Positions 8,822 to 18,123 of a stretch of DNA of 64,000 bases are shown here, in pieces (within the stretch, counting starts at the first letter, position 1; the number at the start of each line of letters is the position of its first letter). The translations under genes were made by a program, and so were the position numbers. The notes beneath the pieces are model-generated. The model ran no database searches and was not told the origin of the DNA. It worked only from the letters and a program-made list of their open reading frames with translations. Source of the DNA: Advenella incenata (lineage in GTDB: Bacteria > Pseudomonadota > Gammaproteobacteria > Burkholderiales > Burkholderiaceae_B). The stretch covers positions 806,001-870,000 of the forward strand of contig NZ_SHKO01000001.1 of assembly GCF_004217095.1 (NCBI RefSeq), read 5' to 3'.

Positions 8822-9742
8822 ATGCTTTCCTATCTGGTTAAACGGATTTTCGGAATGATACCGACGCTGATCCTGGTCTGCGTGGTGGTGTTCCTGTTTG
8901 TACATATGCTGCCCGGGGATCCGGCCAGGCTTGCCGCAGGGCCCGAGGCAGATGCCGAAACGGTTCAGAACATACGCAAGCAACTGGGCCTGGATTTGCC
9001 GTTGCCGCAGCAGTTCGGCCATTACCTGCTCAATCTGAGCCAGGGCGATCTGGGCACCTCGTTGCGCACCAAGCGCCCGGTGCTGACTGAAATTGCTGCC
9101 CGCTTTACACCAACCATGCTGTTGACCATTACCAGCATGATCTGGTCTGTTATTTTCGGTCTGGTGATCGGCGTGGTCTCGGCCGTATGGCGCAACCGCT
9201 GGCCGGATCGCCTGTTCATGACGCTGGCCGTTTCCGGTATCTCCTTTCCGCCCTTTGCACTGGGCATGGTCCTGATCCAGATTTTTGCGGTCAACCTGGG
9301 TTGGCTGCCTTCTGTGGGCGCGACCAGCTGGCAGCACTATATTTTGCCGTCCATTACTTTGGGCGCTGCGGTCGCGGCCATTATGGCGCGCTTTACGCGT
9401 GCCTCGTTCGTAGAGGTGATTCAGGAAGATTTCGTGCGCACAGCCCGCGCCAAAGGTTTGTCTGAAAAAGTAGTGATCGTCAAACATACCTTGCGCAACG
9501 CCTTGATTCCCGTGATTACGATGATGGGCCTGCAGTTTGGCTTTTTGCTGGGCGGCTCGATCGTGGTGGAGACCGTCTTTGGCTGGCCCGGGATGGGCAC
9601 ACTGCTGGTGGACTCCGTTTCTGCGCGGGACTATCCGATTATTCAGGGGCTGGTCCTGCTGTTCTCCTTTGAATTCATTTTGATCAATCTGATTGTTGAC
9701 GTGCTGTACGGCGTGATCAATCCGACTATCCGTTACAAATAA
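8822..9742 (+). CDS. gsiC: Glutathione/peptide ABC transporter permease GsiC
   Basis: A polytopic membrane permease of the DppB/OppB class. It begins [19 protein letters not shown] with the conserved [22 protein letters not shown] segment that follows the first membrane helix. The EAA loop is in [24 protein letters not shown], which contacts the ATPase GsiA. Six membrane helices are expected. The start at 8822 is chosen because family members align from MLxYxxKR; an in-frame ATG at 8810 would add four residues and would lie right against the hairpin. It works with GsiD as the translocation channel. Confidence 0.9.
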   Translation: MLSYLVKRIFGMIPTLILVCVVVFLFVHMLPGDPARLAAGPEADAETVQNIRKQLGLDLPLPQQFGHYLLNLSQGDLGTSLRTKRPVLTEIAARFTPTMLLTITSMIWSVIFGLVIGVVSAVWRNRWPDRLFMTLAVSGISFPPFALGMVLIQIFAVNLGWLPSVGATSWQHYILPSITLGAAVAAIMARFTRASFVEVIQEDFVRTARAKGLSEKVVIVKHTLRNALIPVITMMGLQFGFLLGGSIVVETVFGWPGMGTLLVDSVSARDYPIIQGLVLLFSFEFILINLIVDVLYGVINPTIRYK

Positions 9743-9752
9743 CGGGACAGAC

Positions 9753-10655
9753 ATGACGCAAGTAACTTCTTCTCCGATAGAATCGCTGCCGCCACAACGG
9801 GAACGCATCCGCACCCCGATGACGGAGTTTATCCGCAAGTTTCGCAAGCAGCATCTGGCTGTCGTCGCGGCGCTCTTTATTATTGCACTTGTATTTATTG
9901 CCATTCTGGCGCCCTGGATCGTCCCTTTCGATCCGGAGAATTATTTCGATTACGACCGCATCAACCAGGCGCCGTCAGTGCTGCACTGGCTGGGTGTGGA
10001 TTCGCTGGGTCGGGATATTTTCAGCCGCATCGTGATGGGTACACGCATTTCCCTGGCTGCCGGTTTTATTTCGGTTGCGCTGGGCGCTGTTGTAGGCACG
10101 GTGCTGGGCCTGCTTGCCGGTTATTACGAAGGCTGGTGGGAACGCATTGTGATGCGTATTTCAGATGTGTTGCTGGCGTTTCCCGGTATTTTACTGGCCA
10201 TCGGCGTGATCGCGGTATTGGGCCCCAGTATGGTGAACGTGGTGATCGCTGTGGCGGTATTCAGCATTCCGGCATTTGCACGGCTGGTGCGTGGCAATAC
10301 CCTGTCCCTGAAAAACATGACCTACATTGAAGCCGTGCGCAGTATCGGCGCTTCGGATTTCACCATTATTTTCAAACACATTCTTCCCGGCACGATTTCA
10401 CCCATTCTCGTCTATGGCACCATGCGTATCGGTACGTCGATTATTACGGCGGCTTCGCTGTCGTTTATCGGCCTGGGCGCGCAGCCGCCTACGCCCGAAT
10501 GGGGCGCGATGCTCAACGAGGCGCGCTCCGATATGGTGCTGGCCCCGCATGTGGCGATTTTCCCGTCGCTGGCCATCTTCCTGACCGTGTTGGCGTTCAA
10601 TCTGCTGGGCGATGGACTGCGGGATGCACTGGATCCGAAGATTGACCGGCAATAA
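9753..10655 (+). CDS. gsiD: Glutathione/peptide ABC transporter permease GsiD
   Basis: A 300-residue permease of the DppC/OppC class, with an N-terminal cytoplasmic tail, a first hydrophobic helix at about residues 34-55 and the conserved [21 protein letters not shown] segment after it. The EAA loop is [23 protein letters not shown], and the C-terminal part carries [19 protein letters not shown], typical of this class. It pairs with GsiC. It starts 10 bp after gsiC and is followed 43 bp later by the P1-family peptidase gene in the same direction. Confidence 0.91.
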   Translation: MTQVTSSPIESLPPQRERIRTPMTEFIRKFRKQHLAVVAALFIIALVFIAILAPWIVPFDPENYFDYDRINQAPSVLHWLGVDSLGRDIFSRIVMGTRISLAAGFISVALGAVVGTVLGLLAGYYEGWWERIVMRISDVLLAFPGILLAIGVIAVLGPSMVNVVIAVAVFSIPAFARLVRGNTLSLKNMTYIEAVRSIGASDFTIIFKHILPGTISPILVYGTMRIGTSIITAASLSFIGLGAQPPTPEWGAMLNEARSDMVLAPHVAIFPSLAIFLTVLAFNLLGDGLRDALDPKIDRQ

Positions 10656-10698
10656 TCCCGTTGTGTTATCGATAGGTGGCACTGACCGATGAGCGTAT

Positions 10699-11802
10699 AT
10701 GACTGATTCTTCAACTGTGGCGGCGGCGCGCTCTGCGCCGCCAGTGGGCATCTTGCCTGCCGGACCGCACAATTGTATTACCGATGTATCCGGCGTCAAG
10801 GTGGGTCATGCCACCCTGGCGCGTGGTGCGATTCAGACCGGTGTCACGGTTGTCTATCCGCATACGGACGACTTGTTCGTGAACAAGGTGGCGGCCGGTG
10901 TGTCTGTGCTCAACGGTTTCGGCAAAAGCATGGGACTGGTGCAGTTGCAGGAGCTGGGGGCAATAGAAACACCCCTGGCGCTGACCAATACTTTTTCCGT
11001 GCCGATGGTGGCGCAAGCGCAAATCAGGCAGGCGATTGCGGCCAATGCGCAAATCGGTCGTGATTGGCCTACCGTTAACCCGCTGGTGCTCGAGTGCAAT
11101 GACGGGTATCTGAACGATATTCAGGCCATGGCCGTGACCGAAGCGGACTACTTTTCCGCCTGCGCCAATGCGGCTGCGCAACCGGAGCAGGGCGCGGTAG
11201 GTGCCGGACGCGGGATGAGCTGCTTTGGCTTGAAAGGCGGGATTGGCTCGGCATCACGCATTGCCCGACAGGAAAGGGAACTGGCAGGCAGTGCGCCCGA
11301 CTATGTGGTGGGCGCGTTGGTGCTGTCCAATTTTGGCAAACTGCGTCAGTTTCGGGTCAATGGCAGCCTGTTGGGTCAGGACATAAAAAGGCGTATGGCC
11401 CGTCGGCGCACGGCATCGCAAGTGCCCTTGGATATCGCGGAAAATGCCCCCGACAAGGGTTCCATCATCATGGTGCTGGCAACCGATGCGCCGCTGGACG
11501 CCCGGCAACTGCGCCGGTTGAGCATGCGTGCGGCTGCCGGGCTGGCGCGCACCGGTTCGAACTTTGGCCACGGCAGCGGAGATATTGCCGTTGCATTTTC
11601 AACGGGTATGCGCATCGGCCAGCAGGTGCAGGCTGCACAGATACCGGTGGCGCCCTTGCATGAGCTGCAGCTGGAATCGTTGTTTGATGCGGCCGCCGAG
11701 GCTACAGAACAGGCCATTGTCAATTCGCTGTGGCGCGCCACTGCAGTGACCGGGCGTGATGGCAATACGCGTCTGCCAGTCACTGACTGGCTGCACGACT
11801 AG
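10699..11802 (+). CDS. P1-family aminopeptidase (DmpA / L-aminopeptidase-D-esterase type)
   Basis: A 367-residue protein of peptidase family P1 (DmpA, BapA). Visible marks are NCITDVSGVKVGHATL near the N terminus and the segment GAVGAGRGMSCFGLKGGIGSASR. In this family the chain autocleaves before a nucleophilic Ser or Thr, and the likely site here lies in the segment DKGSIIMVLATDAPL (Gly-Ser). Members release N-terminal L-, D- or beta-amino acids from short peptides. Its place after gsiD and before an M55 D-aminopeptidase fits degradation of imported unusual peptides. A terminator-like hairpin follows. Confidence 0.85.
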   Translation: MTDSSTVAAARSAPPVGILPAGPHNCITDVSGVKVGHATLARGAIQTGVTVVYPHTDDLFVNKVAAGVSVLNGFGKSMGLVQLQELGAIETPLALTNTFSVPMVAQAQIRQAIAANAQIGRDWPTVNPLVLECNDGYLNDIQAMAVTEADYFSACANAAAQPEQGAVGAGRGMSCFGLKGGIGSASRIARQERELAGSAPDYVVGALVLSNFGKLRQFRVNGSLLGQDIKRRMARRRTASQVPLDIAENAPDKGSIIMVLATDAPLDARQLRRLSMRAAAGLARTGSNFGHGSGDIAVAFSTGMRIGQQVQAAQIPVAPLHELQLESLFDAAAEATEQAIVNSLWRATAVTGRDGNTRLPVTDWLHD

Positions 11803-11814
11803 GCGGCTTTATTA

Positions 11815-11835
11815 CTGCCGTGCAAAGGCAGTTTT
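11815..11835 (+). terminator. Weak rho-independent terminator after P1 peptidase gene
   Basis: CTGCC (11815-11819) and GGCAG (11827-11831) form a 5-bp stem with a 7-base loop followed by TTTT. The stem is short, so read-through into the next gene is likely. Confidence 0.5.
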
Positions 11836-11847
11836 GAATATTATGAA

Positions 11848-11863
11848 TATTGCATGTGCAATA
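11848..11863. promoter_or_regulatory. Inverted repeat TATTGCA-TG-TGCAATA upstream of M55 peptidase
   Basis: Perfect 7-bp arms with a 2-bp centre, 31 bp before the dppA-like start. The core ATTGCA-NN-TGCAAT occurs again at 24756-24769, so this is a candidate operator rather than a chance hairpin. The regulator is unknown. Confidence 0.45.
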
Positions 11864-11894
11864 ACAGTAGGCAAAGAATAACAAGGTGTGATCA

Positions 11895-12719
11895 ATGAAA
11901 GTACTAATATCAACAGACATTGAAGGCGTCGCCGGTGTGGTGGATGCGCAGCAGGTGCGTGCGGGCAACGTGGAGTATGAACGGGCACGGCAGTGGATGA
12001 CCGCCGAAGCCAACGCAGCTATTGCCGGCGCGTTCGATGGCGGCGCCACCGCCGTTTATGTGAACGATTCGCATGGTGGCTTTCGCAATATGATTGCGTC
12101 TGACATTGATGCGCGCGCTACTTTGATCAGCGGCAAGCCACGGGTCTACAGCATGATGACCGGTCTGGAATTCGGTGTCAGTGCTGTCGCCCTGGTCGGG
12201 CATCACTCAAGGGCTCAGGGCCGCGGCGTACTGGCCCACACCATCAACAGTTTTGCCTTTGCCCGAGTGATAGTCAACGACATGGAACTGGGCGAACCGG
12301 GATTGTATGGCGCGCTGGCTGGTCAGGCCGGTGTGCCGGTGATCTTCGGCAGCGGCGACCAGTATTTCATCGAAGAAAACGAAGGTTTTTTCGATGGCGC
12401 CGTATGGGTGGAAACCAAACAGGCCATGGGCCATGGCAGCGCCGCTACGCTGACGCCGCAGGCCGCCTGCGCGCGCATACGCGAGGGCATGTGCAGGGCG
12501 GTTCAGACTGGCATGAGGCAAGCGCTGACACCGTTTGTAATCGGTGCGCCATATGAATGTCGGCTACAAACCAATTCTCCTGCATTGGCCGATACGTTTT
12601 GTGTGCTGCCCGGCACAGATCGAGTGGATGGGGTCACCCTGACATTTAAGGCAGACAGTATCGAGCATGTGATCCGCACATTGAATGTGTTTTCCACCAT
12701 GTCGGCTGCGTTGCGCTAG
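11895..12719 (+). CDS. M55-family D-aminopeptidase (DppA-like)
   Basis: A 274-residue zinc peptidase of family M55. The N-terminal STDIEGVAGVVD carries the metal-binding Asp and Glu, and YVNDSHGGFRNM gives the conserved Asp-Ser-His. GHHSRAQGRGVLAHT and the later VIFGSGDQ segment also match the family. DppA of Bacillus subtilis is a decameric D-specific aminopeptidase linked to a dipeptide transporter. Here it follows gsiABCD and the P1 peptidase, suggesting use of D-amino-acid-containing peptides such as cell-wall fragments. It may have its own promoter, since a weak terminator and an inverted repeat precede it. Confidence 0.88.
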   Translation: MKVLISTDIEGVAGVVDAQQVRAGNVEYERARQWMTAEANAAIAGAFDGGATAVYVNDSHGGFRNMIASDIDARATLISGKPRVYSMMTGLEFGVSAVALVGHHSRAQGRGVLAHTINSFAFARVIVNDMELGEPGLYGALAGQAGVPVIFGSGDQYFIEENEGFFDGAVWVETKQAMGHGSAATLTPQAACARIREGMCRAVQTGMRQALTPFVIGAPYECRLQTNSPALADTFCVLPGTDRVDGVTLTFKADSIEHVIRTLNVFSTMSAALR

Positions 12720-12748
12720 GATTCGGGGCGTCCTGGTGCCAGGGCTGC

Positions 12749-13393
12749 TCAGCCCAGGGCGCGAATACCCGCAGGTGTACGGATGATCGCCCGCAAGGCC
12801 GGTTTGCTGTCCGGTGCCGCCGGAAATACCGAGACCGGGGCATCCAGTTGCAGACTTGCGAGCAGTGCCTGCATCGCCTTCGGTTCCGGATGATAGACAT
12901 GCAGTGCTTCCAGCGACAAACCCATATCCGGCATGGATAATACCGGTAGCTCGGCGGTCTGCCATTCGATCAGGGCCGGGGCCATTCCGTCCAGGGGCGA
13001 CACACCGCTTTCGGGAATGGTAATCAGCCAGTTCAGGTCTGCGCGTTGCATGGCAGTGACCGGCCCCAAAGGCTGGGTGCTGGCCGCCGCATGGGTATCA
13101 ATACTTGTTGTACGCACGACCCACGCCGACAGCGATGCGGCGCTCTGCGCCTCTAAAGCATCCAACCCGAACCAGCGTGGCTGCGCGGGCGCCGGCGCGG
13201 CTGGATTGACGGCAATTACTTCCAGATAGCAGTTCCTGCCACAGCGCAACAGCCGATTGTGGGTGCCCATTTTTGCATGTTCTCCGCCCGGCAGCGGGGC
13301 AACGCCCAGACAGTCGCGTACATAGGCGGCACCTGCATCCAGATCGCTTGCGGTCACGACAAGATGATCAATGACAGTGGTTGGTACAGGCAT
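12749..13393 (-). CDS. Glyoxalase-like (VOC) domain protein
   Basis: A 214-residue protein starting MPVPTTVIDHLVVTASDLDAGAAYV, the pattern of the large glyoxalase-like domain family in which the first His (His10) and a later Glu (NCYLEVIAVNP) sit in a VOC fold. The C-terminal half is more diverged. Function is unknown; such proteins are often single-domain dimers without a proven enzyme activity. It is transcribed leftward right after the racemase-family gene (gap of 2 bp), so both form one transcription unit. Confidence 0.7.
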   Translation of the reverse strand: MPVPTTVIDHLVVTASDLDAGAAYVRDCLGVAPLPGGEHAKMGTHNRLLRCGRNCYLEVIAVNPAAPAPAQPRWFGLDALEAQSAASLSAWVVRTTSIDTHAAASTQPLGPVTAMQRADLNWLITIPESGVSPLDGMAPALIEWQTAELPVLSMPDMGLSLEALHVYHPEPKAMQALLASLQLDAPVSVFPAAPDSKPALRAIIRTPAGIRALG

Positions 13394-13395
13394 GA

Positions 13396-14223
13396 CTACT
13401 CCGGTTTTGCAGCCGCTGCTGCAGTACGTTCTGCTTGGTCGCTGGCGTGCTCATGATGCGAAAAGGTCTTATGTGAAAAGGACTCTAGCACGGCACGCGC
13501 CAATGCATCAATCGAGTCCGATATCACGACGGGAAACGCGTCCCGACGCGAGGGTGGGATGGCCAGCGGCAATTCCGTACAACCCAGAATGACGGCCCGT
13601 GCCCCCATTTGGGCAAGTCGATTGACGGCGGCGGCCGCAGGGGCAAAGGCTTGCTCGTTCTGGTTGGATTTGACGGCGGCGATGGCCAGTACGGACCAAT
13701 CACGAATGCTATTGTCGTCGCCGGTAAACGGCTCATACCCGGCCGCGCGCAGGGCGTCCTGGTACAGCCCCAATTGCATTGTCGCCGGGGTGCCCATGAT
13801 GCCCACCGGACCATCACAGATGCCATTGCGGCGCAGGTCCTGAATCACTGACTCGACAATGTGCAGAACCGGCACCTGTACACTATCGCGCAACTGCTCA
13901 AACCACAAATGCGCCGTATTGCACGGGATGGCAATGCATTGCGCGCCCCAGCGCTGCAAGTCCTGCATTCCCTGGCGCATGGCCGGCAGCGGGCTTGGCC
14001 CGCCTGCCAACTGGGCCGCGCTGCGGTCAGGAATTCGCGGGTCATTGCGCAGCAGCACCGGGATGTGCGCCTGGTCTGCCGTCACCGGGGTAAGTTGCAC
14101 AAGCCTGGCAGCAAACGTGGCGCCGGCTAGCGGCCCCATGCCACCCAGCACACCCAGCACGGGCCACACCGGTGGCGCGGCAGTCAGGGAAGACGAAAAC
14201 GTGGTTGTTTGAAGCAGTGACAT
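13396..14223 (-). CDS. Aspartate/glutamate racemase family protein
   Basis: About 275 residues. LGVLGGMGPLAGATFAARL begins the domain, AIPCNTAHLWFEQL contains the first catalytic Cys, and VILGCTELPLAI contains the second Cys. This CNTAH / GCTEL pair defines the cofactor-independent Asp/Glu racemase fold (RacD/YgeA type). The start at 14223 follows GGAGAG at good spacing; an upstream in-frame ATG lacks one. The protein could interconvert L- and D-aspartate or glutamate, or act as a broad-specificity amino-acid racemase, which fits the D-peptide theme of the neighbouring M55 gene. The downstream VOC gene is co-transcribed. Confidence 0.85.
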   Translation of the reverse strand: MSLLQTTTFSSSLTAAPPVWPVLGVLGGMGPLAGATFAARLVQLTPVTADQAHIPVLLRNDPRIPDRSAAQLAGGPSPLPAMRQGMQDLQRWGAQCIAIPCNTAHLWFEQLRDSVQVPVLHIVESVIQDLRRNGICDGPVGIMGTPATMQLGLYQDALRAAGYEPFTGDDNSIRDWSVLAIAAVKSNQNEQAFAPAAAAVNRLAQMGARAVILGCTELPLAIPPSRRDAFPVVISDSIDALARAVLESFSHKTFSHHEHASDQAERTAAAAAKPE

Positions 14224-14468
14224 GACTATAACTCTCCGTAAGTCATGATTATACGACCAGGGCTGGCCGGCAACGCACTCGCGGGCAGGGTTTTGCGTCA
14301 GTTGCCGTGGCGGTGAGGTTACAATCAGGCGGGGCCAGAACGATGCGGCTGCCTGTGGCATCCTCGCAAGGCAGCCGCAGTGCCGCCGCATGCAGGAGTA
14401 TTATTCAGTTTTCTTAGCGGTTGGCATGGCGGTCCGACAATATTGCGCATTTTGAACTTGGAGTCAGC

Positions 14469-15815
14469 ATGGAAAGTTTCGACTATGATTTTTTTGTAAT
14501 CGGCGGCGGCAGCGGCGGGGTACGCGCCTCGCGCATGGCAGCACAGGCCGGCGCCCGGGTGGCGGTGGCAGAAGGATCCGATCTGGGCGGAACATGTGTC
14601 AACGTTGGTTGCATTCCCAAGAAACTCTACAGTTATGCTGCGCATTACCATGACGCTTTTGAAGAGGCACGCGGCTTTGGCTGGAGTGTCGGCGAGGCAA
14701 CGCTGGACTGGTCGCTTCTGAAAACCAACCGGGCAAAGGAAATTTCCCGTCTGAACGGCATTTATCACTCGCTGATCACCAACGCTGGCGCAACGCTGCT
14801 GACCGGCTGGGCCGAACTGGCAGGACCCAATACCGTTCGCATGGACGACGGCAAGACCTACACAGCAAAGCATATTTTGATCGCGACCGGCGGCTGGCCC
14901 GTTGTGCCCGATTTCCCCGGGCGCGAACATGTGATTACCTCAAATGAAATTTTCGATGTCCCGCAGTTTCCCAAACGACTGGTCGTGGTCGGCGCCGGTT
15001 ATATTGCATGTGAATTTGCGTCGATCTTCAACGGCCTGGGCGCCCAAGTACATATCGTGATTCGTCGCGATCGCATCCTGCGTGGCTTTGATGAAGAAAT
15101 CTGCACGTTCACTGCCAAGGAAATGGAAAAAGCCGGCGTGCATTTTCACTTTGAAACCAAAGTGGACGGCATTGACAAAGCGGGTGATGTTCTTTCAGTT
15201 AAATTGAATGACGGAACGACGCTGCAGGCCGATCAGGTGCTGTATGCGACAGGACGTGCGCCCAATGTGCAAAAACTCAATCTTGAGTCTGCCGGCGTGC
15301 AGGTCAATCACAATGGCGCCATTCAGATTGACGAAAACTACAAGACATCGGCCCCTTCCATCCATGCTTTGGGCGATGTGACCGACCGGATTCAACTTAC
15401 GCCGGTTGCACTGGGCGAAGCCATGGTGCTGGTGGATCATCTGTTTGGCAAGGGTGTGCGCCGCATGAGTTATGAATTTATTCCGACTGCCATTTTCACC
15501 CATCCAAACGTGGGAACGGTGGGCTATAGTGAGCACGAAGCGCGCGAGAAGTATGGCGAGGTCACCATCTATCGTTCGGATTTCCGCCCTCTCAAGCATA
15601 CGCTTAGTGGCAGCACTGCCAGAATGATGATGAAACTGATTGTCGATAAGAAATCAGACCGGGTAGTGGGCTTGCATATGGCGGGCGATGACGCAGGAGA
15701 GATCGTGCAGGGGTTTGCCGTGGCTGTGCGCATGGGCGCGACCAAGGCGGACTTTGACGCCACGATCGGCATCCATCCTACGGCTGCAGAAGAGTTTGTG
15801 ACGATGCGCGGATAA
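14469..15815 (+). CDS. gor: Glutathione-disulfide reductase
   Basis: A 448-residue FAD/NADPH pyridine-nucleotide-disulfide oxidoreductase. The FAD-binding GGGSGG lies at residues 12-17, and the redox-active pair is Cys43/Cys48 in GGTCVNVGCIPKKL. The NADPH site is VVVGAGYIACEFASIF, and the C-terminal HPTAAEEFVTMRG carries the catalytic His of the partner subunit. IRRDRILRGFDEE after the NADP motif has the Arg residues that prefer NADPH, typical of glutathione reductase. It regenerates reduced glutathione in the cytoplasm. The start at 14469 follows GGAGTCAG. It is monocistronic and lies near the glutathione importer. Confidence 0.92.
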   Translation: MESFDYDFFVIGGGSGGVRASRMAAQAGARVAVAEGSDLGGTCVNVGCIPKKLYSYAAHYHDAFEEARGFGWSVGEATLDWSLLKTNRAKEISRLNGIYHSLITNAGATLLTGWAELAGPNTVRMDDGKTYTAKHILIATGGWPVVPDFPGREHVITSNEIFDVPQFPKRLVVVGAGYIACEFASIFNGLGAQVHIVIRRDRILRGFDEEICTFTAKEMEKAGVHFHFETKVDGIDKAGDVLSVKLNDGTTLQADQVLYATGRAPNVQKLNLESAGVQVNHNGAIQIDENYKTSAPSIHALGDVTDRIQLTPVALGEAMVLVDHLFGKGVRRMSYEFIPTAIFTHPNVGTVGYSEHEAREKYGEVTIYRSDFRPLKHTLSGSTARMMMKLIVDKKSDRVVGLHMAGDDAGEIVQGFAVAVRMGATKADFDATIGIHPTAAEEFVTMRG

Positions 15816-16307
15816 GGCGCCCAAGAAGCGCTTTCGCTTTATTGCTTTTGTGATATCGGCTGCCACCGTTTGTTACCGGGGGGCAGACCGGCGATCACAA
15901 CTGCCGGGAATAGGGAGCAGCAGGGCAGCGCAAATGGCCCGACAATCTGCGCTGGCGAGGAAGGCATGAGCGCGCGGTGATGACATCTGTCATTGCGTCC
16001 CGCTCATGAGGCGTCGCTCAGGACACCACGTTCATTTCAACTTTGGCACGGAATCTGTCGATCCATGGCAATGCGAAACGTCGCGTTAAGGCATGCCAGG
16101 GAAAGTTGGGTAAAGGAATATTCAGGGTATTCATTCATGCCAAGCGTTAATGGCTTAATGCAACCATTCTATGCACCCAAGCTATCAACGACCTGAAAAT
16201 GCTTCTATTCGACAAGCGTAATATGTCTGGATCAGGTGTGAGTGTGCATTGATGACGCTTATGTACCACGTTGCGTGGTATTTCATGTGTGATTGGTGGA
16301 GCTGGTC
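15816..16307. other. Intergenic region between gor and LysR gene, no gene seen
   Basis: A weak hairpin AAGCG-CTTT-CGCTT (15826-15839) with a T-rich tail could end gor transcription. A perfect 7-bp stem TACCACG-TTG-CGTGGTA lies at 16264-16280, between the convergent ends of gor and the LysR gene. No convincing ORF or RNA was recognised in between. Confidence 0.45.
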
Positions 16308-17213
16308 TCAGCTCATCTTGCCGGGCATATCAATGCCACGAATGATGTCGGCAACGGCAAGCACCAGCCGTGATTCTGCAGCCATGGTGGCAATGGCAAG
16401 GGTGAGATTATTGAGAATAGCAGGCTCGACAATAGGCGCGCAGCTCAGATTGGCCTGCCCGGGAATGTCGCCCAGGGCAGAACGAGGAATGATCGTAAAC
16501 ACAGGTTCGTGCGAATAACTCAGGGTTTCGACGATTGTCTGTACGACATCTACTTCGGCTACCACATTCAATTGCACGTTGCGATCCCGGCAGGTCTGTT
16601 CAACAAGGGTACGGATCGTGTTGGGCGCACTGGGCAGCACCAGGGGATATTGTCCAAGATCAGCCACCTGTACTTGGCCCGGCAGCCGCATTCCACTGGC
16701 GTGCGCATGGGCAAGCACCAGATTTTCACGATAAAGCGACTCGACCTGCATGAGAGACGAAGGTGCCGGTTCGTACAGCAGCGCCAGATCAACCTTGTCT
16801 TTGAGCAACCAGTCCCGCAATTGGGCACTTAGTCCTTCGGCCAGCGTAATAGACGAATCAGGAAACAGCGCCCGGAACTGTTGCATGATACTTGGCGCCA
16901 GACGCCGGGCGATGCGCGGCGGAATACCCAGCCGCACCCGGCCCGGCGCAGCGGACCGGAAATTCATCAGGTCCTGCTTCGCCTGCGTGGCCATCCGGTG
17001 CAGCGTCCTGGCATGACCCAGCAGTCGGGCACCGGCTTCAGTCAGTTCTACCCCACGGCCCGTGCGAACCAGCAAATGCTGTCCAAGCTCGGCCTCCAGC
17101 AACTGGATCTGCCGACTCAGTGACGGCTGCGACAGATCGAGCATATCCGCAGCGCGGGAAAAGCTGTGCTGTTCTGCAATCACGATGAAATACTGAAGTT
17201 GTTTGAGATCCAT
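16308..17213 (-). CDS. LysR-family transcriptional regulator
   Basis: A 301-residue LysR protein. The winged HTH occupies the first 60 residues (MDLKQLQYFIVIAEQHSFSR, then AADMLDLSQPSLSRQIQLLE). The effector-binding domain follows from about residue 92, including VRLGIPPRIARRL. It is divergent from the SDR-lactonase-TctC genes with 112 bp between starts, the usual LysR arrangement, so it probably activates that operon in response to a pathway metabolite. The effector is unknown. It resembles CbbR/NocR-length members and shows no truncation. Confidence 0.9.
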   Translation of the reverse strand: MDLKQLQYFIVIAEQHSFSRAADMLDLSQPSLSRQIQLLEAELGQHLLVRTGRGVELTEAGARLLGHARTLHRMATQAKQDLMNFRSAAPGRVRLGIPPRIARRLAPSIMQQFRALFPDSSITLAEGLSAQLRDWLLKDKVDLALLYEPAPSSLMQVESLYRENLVLAHAHASGMRLPGQVQVADLGQYPLVLPSAPNTIRTLVEQTCRDRNVQLNVVAEVDVVQTIVETLSYSHEPVFTIIPRSALGDIPGQANLSCAPIVEPAILNNLTLAIATMAAESRLVLAVADIIRGIDMPGKMS

Positions 17214-17325
17214 GTAGCAATGATATACGTTTTTTCAATATCAGAAGTCGCAAGGCGGGTCTTGATGATTCGCAGGCCCTCGCGCATCATGGCTGTGATT
17301 AGATAATGACAGGGGACAGCGAACA

Positions 17326-18123
17326 ATGAGACGATTGGAAAACAAAGTAGCGATTGTGACAGGTGCCGGTAGCGTCGGGCCCGGTTGGGGTAATGGTCGG
17401 GCGATTGCCTGGCGGTTTGCCAGCGAGGGTGCGCAGGTTTTTGCCGTGGACATGAACCCCGATGCGTTAAATGAAACCGTAGCCAAGGTCAATGAAGTAA
17501 ACGGCACAATCCGCACATGGACTGCAGATGTTACTTCGGCGGATGCTGTAGAACAGATGGTGCATGCCTGCCAGGAGGCCTTCGGGCGAGTCGATATTCT
17601 TGTCAACAATGTCGGTGGCTCGAAAAAGGGTGGCCCGGTTGCCCTGGATGAGCAAACATGGGATAGCCAGCTTGATTTCAACCTGAAGAGTGTATTTCTG
17701 GGCTGCAAGTATGTATTGCCTATTATGGAACAACAGGGTGCCGGGGCTATTGTCAATATTTCGTCCACATCCGGCATCCGTTGGACCGGTTCGGCGCAGG
17801 TTGGATATGCCAGCGCGAAGGCCGGTATTATTCAATTGTCCCGCGTCGTGGCGGTGGAATATGCCAAGCGCAATATACGGTGCAATACCGTGGTTCCGGG
17901 TCAGATGCACACGCCCATGGTAGAAACGCGTCTGGCCGGACAACGCGCCGGCGGAGATGTAAGCACGCTGCTGGCACAGCGCCAGGCTCGTATTCCGCTG
18001 CCATTCATGGGCGATGGCATTGATACGGCCAATGCCGCGCTTTTTCTGGCGTCCGATGAAGCGCGCTTTATCACAGGCACTGAAATTATCGTGGACGGAG
18101 GCATGAGTGCACGCTGCGACTGA
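17326..18123 (+). CDS. Short-chain dehydrogenase/reductase
   Basis: A 265-residue classical SDR. The cofactor loop is TGAGSVGPGWGNGRA at residues 12-26, a slightly extended TGxxxGxG, and NNVGG near residue 94 replaces the usual NNAG. The catalytic Ser is in NISSTSG (147-149), with Tyr161 and Lys165 in YASAK. It ends with the usual TGTEIIVDGGMSA. The acidic residue after the second strand (VDMNP) suggests NAD rather than NADP. With the following SMP-30-type lactonase it likely oxidises a sugar or hydroxyacid to a lactone. It overlaps the next gene by 17 bp. Confidence 0.88.
   Translation: MRRLENKVAIVTGAGSVGPGWGNGRAIAWRFASEGAQVFAVDMNPDALNETVAKVNEVNGTIRTWTADVTSADAVEQMVHACQEAFGRVDILVNNVGGSKKGGPVALDEQTWDSQLDFNLKSVFLGCKYVLPIMEQQGAGAIVNISSTSGIRWTGSAQVGYASAKAGIIQLSRVVAVEYAKRNIRCNTVVPGQMHTPMVETRLAGQRAGGDVSTLLAQRQARIPLPFMGDGIDTANAALFLASDEARFITGTEIIVDGGMSARCD

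Noticed and set aside
8816-9904. Long leftward frame opposite gsiC/gsiD
   Set aside because: Runs across two real permease genes, is rich in Gln/His/Arg as expected for an antisense frame, and has no motif.
15993-16196. Forward 67-residue frame in the gor-LysR spacer
   Set aside because: No ribosome binding site, no family, composition unlike neighbouring genes.
16264-16280. TACCACG-TTG-CGTGGTA as a LysR-target site
   Set aside because: It lies between the convergent ends of gor and the LysR gene, not in a promoter; more likely an RNA stem at a transcript end.
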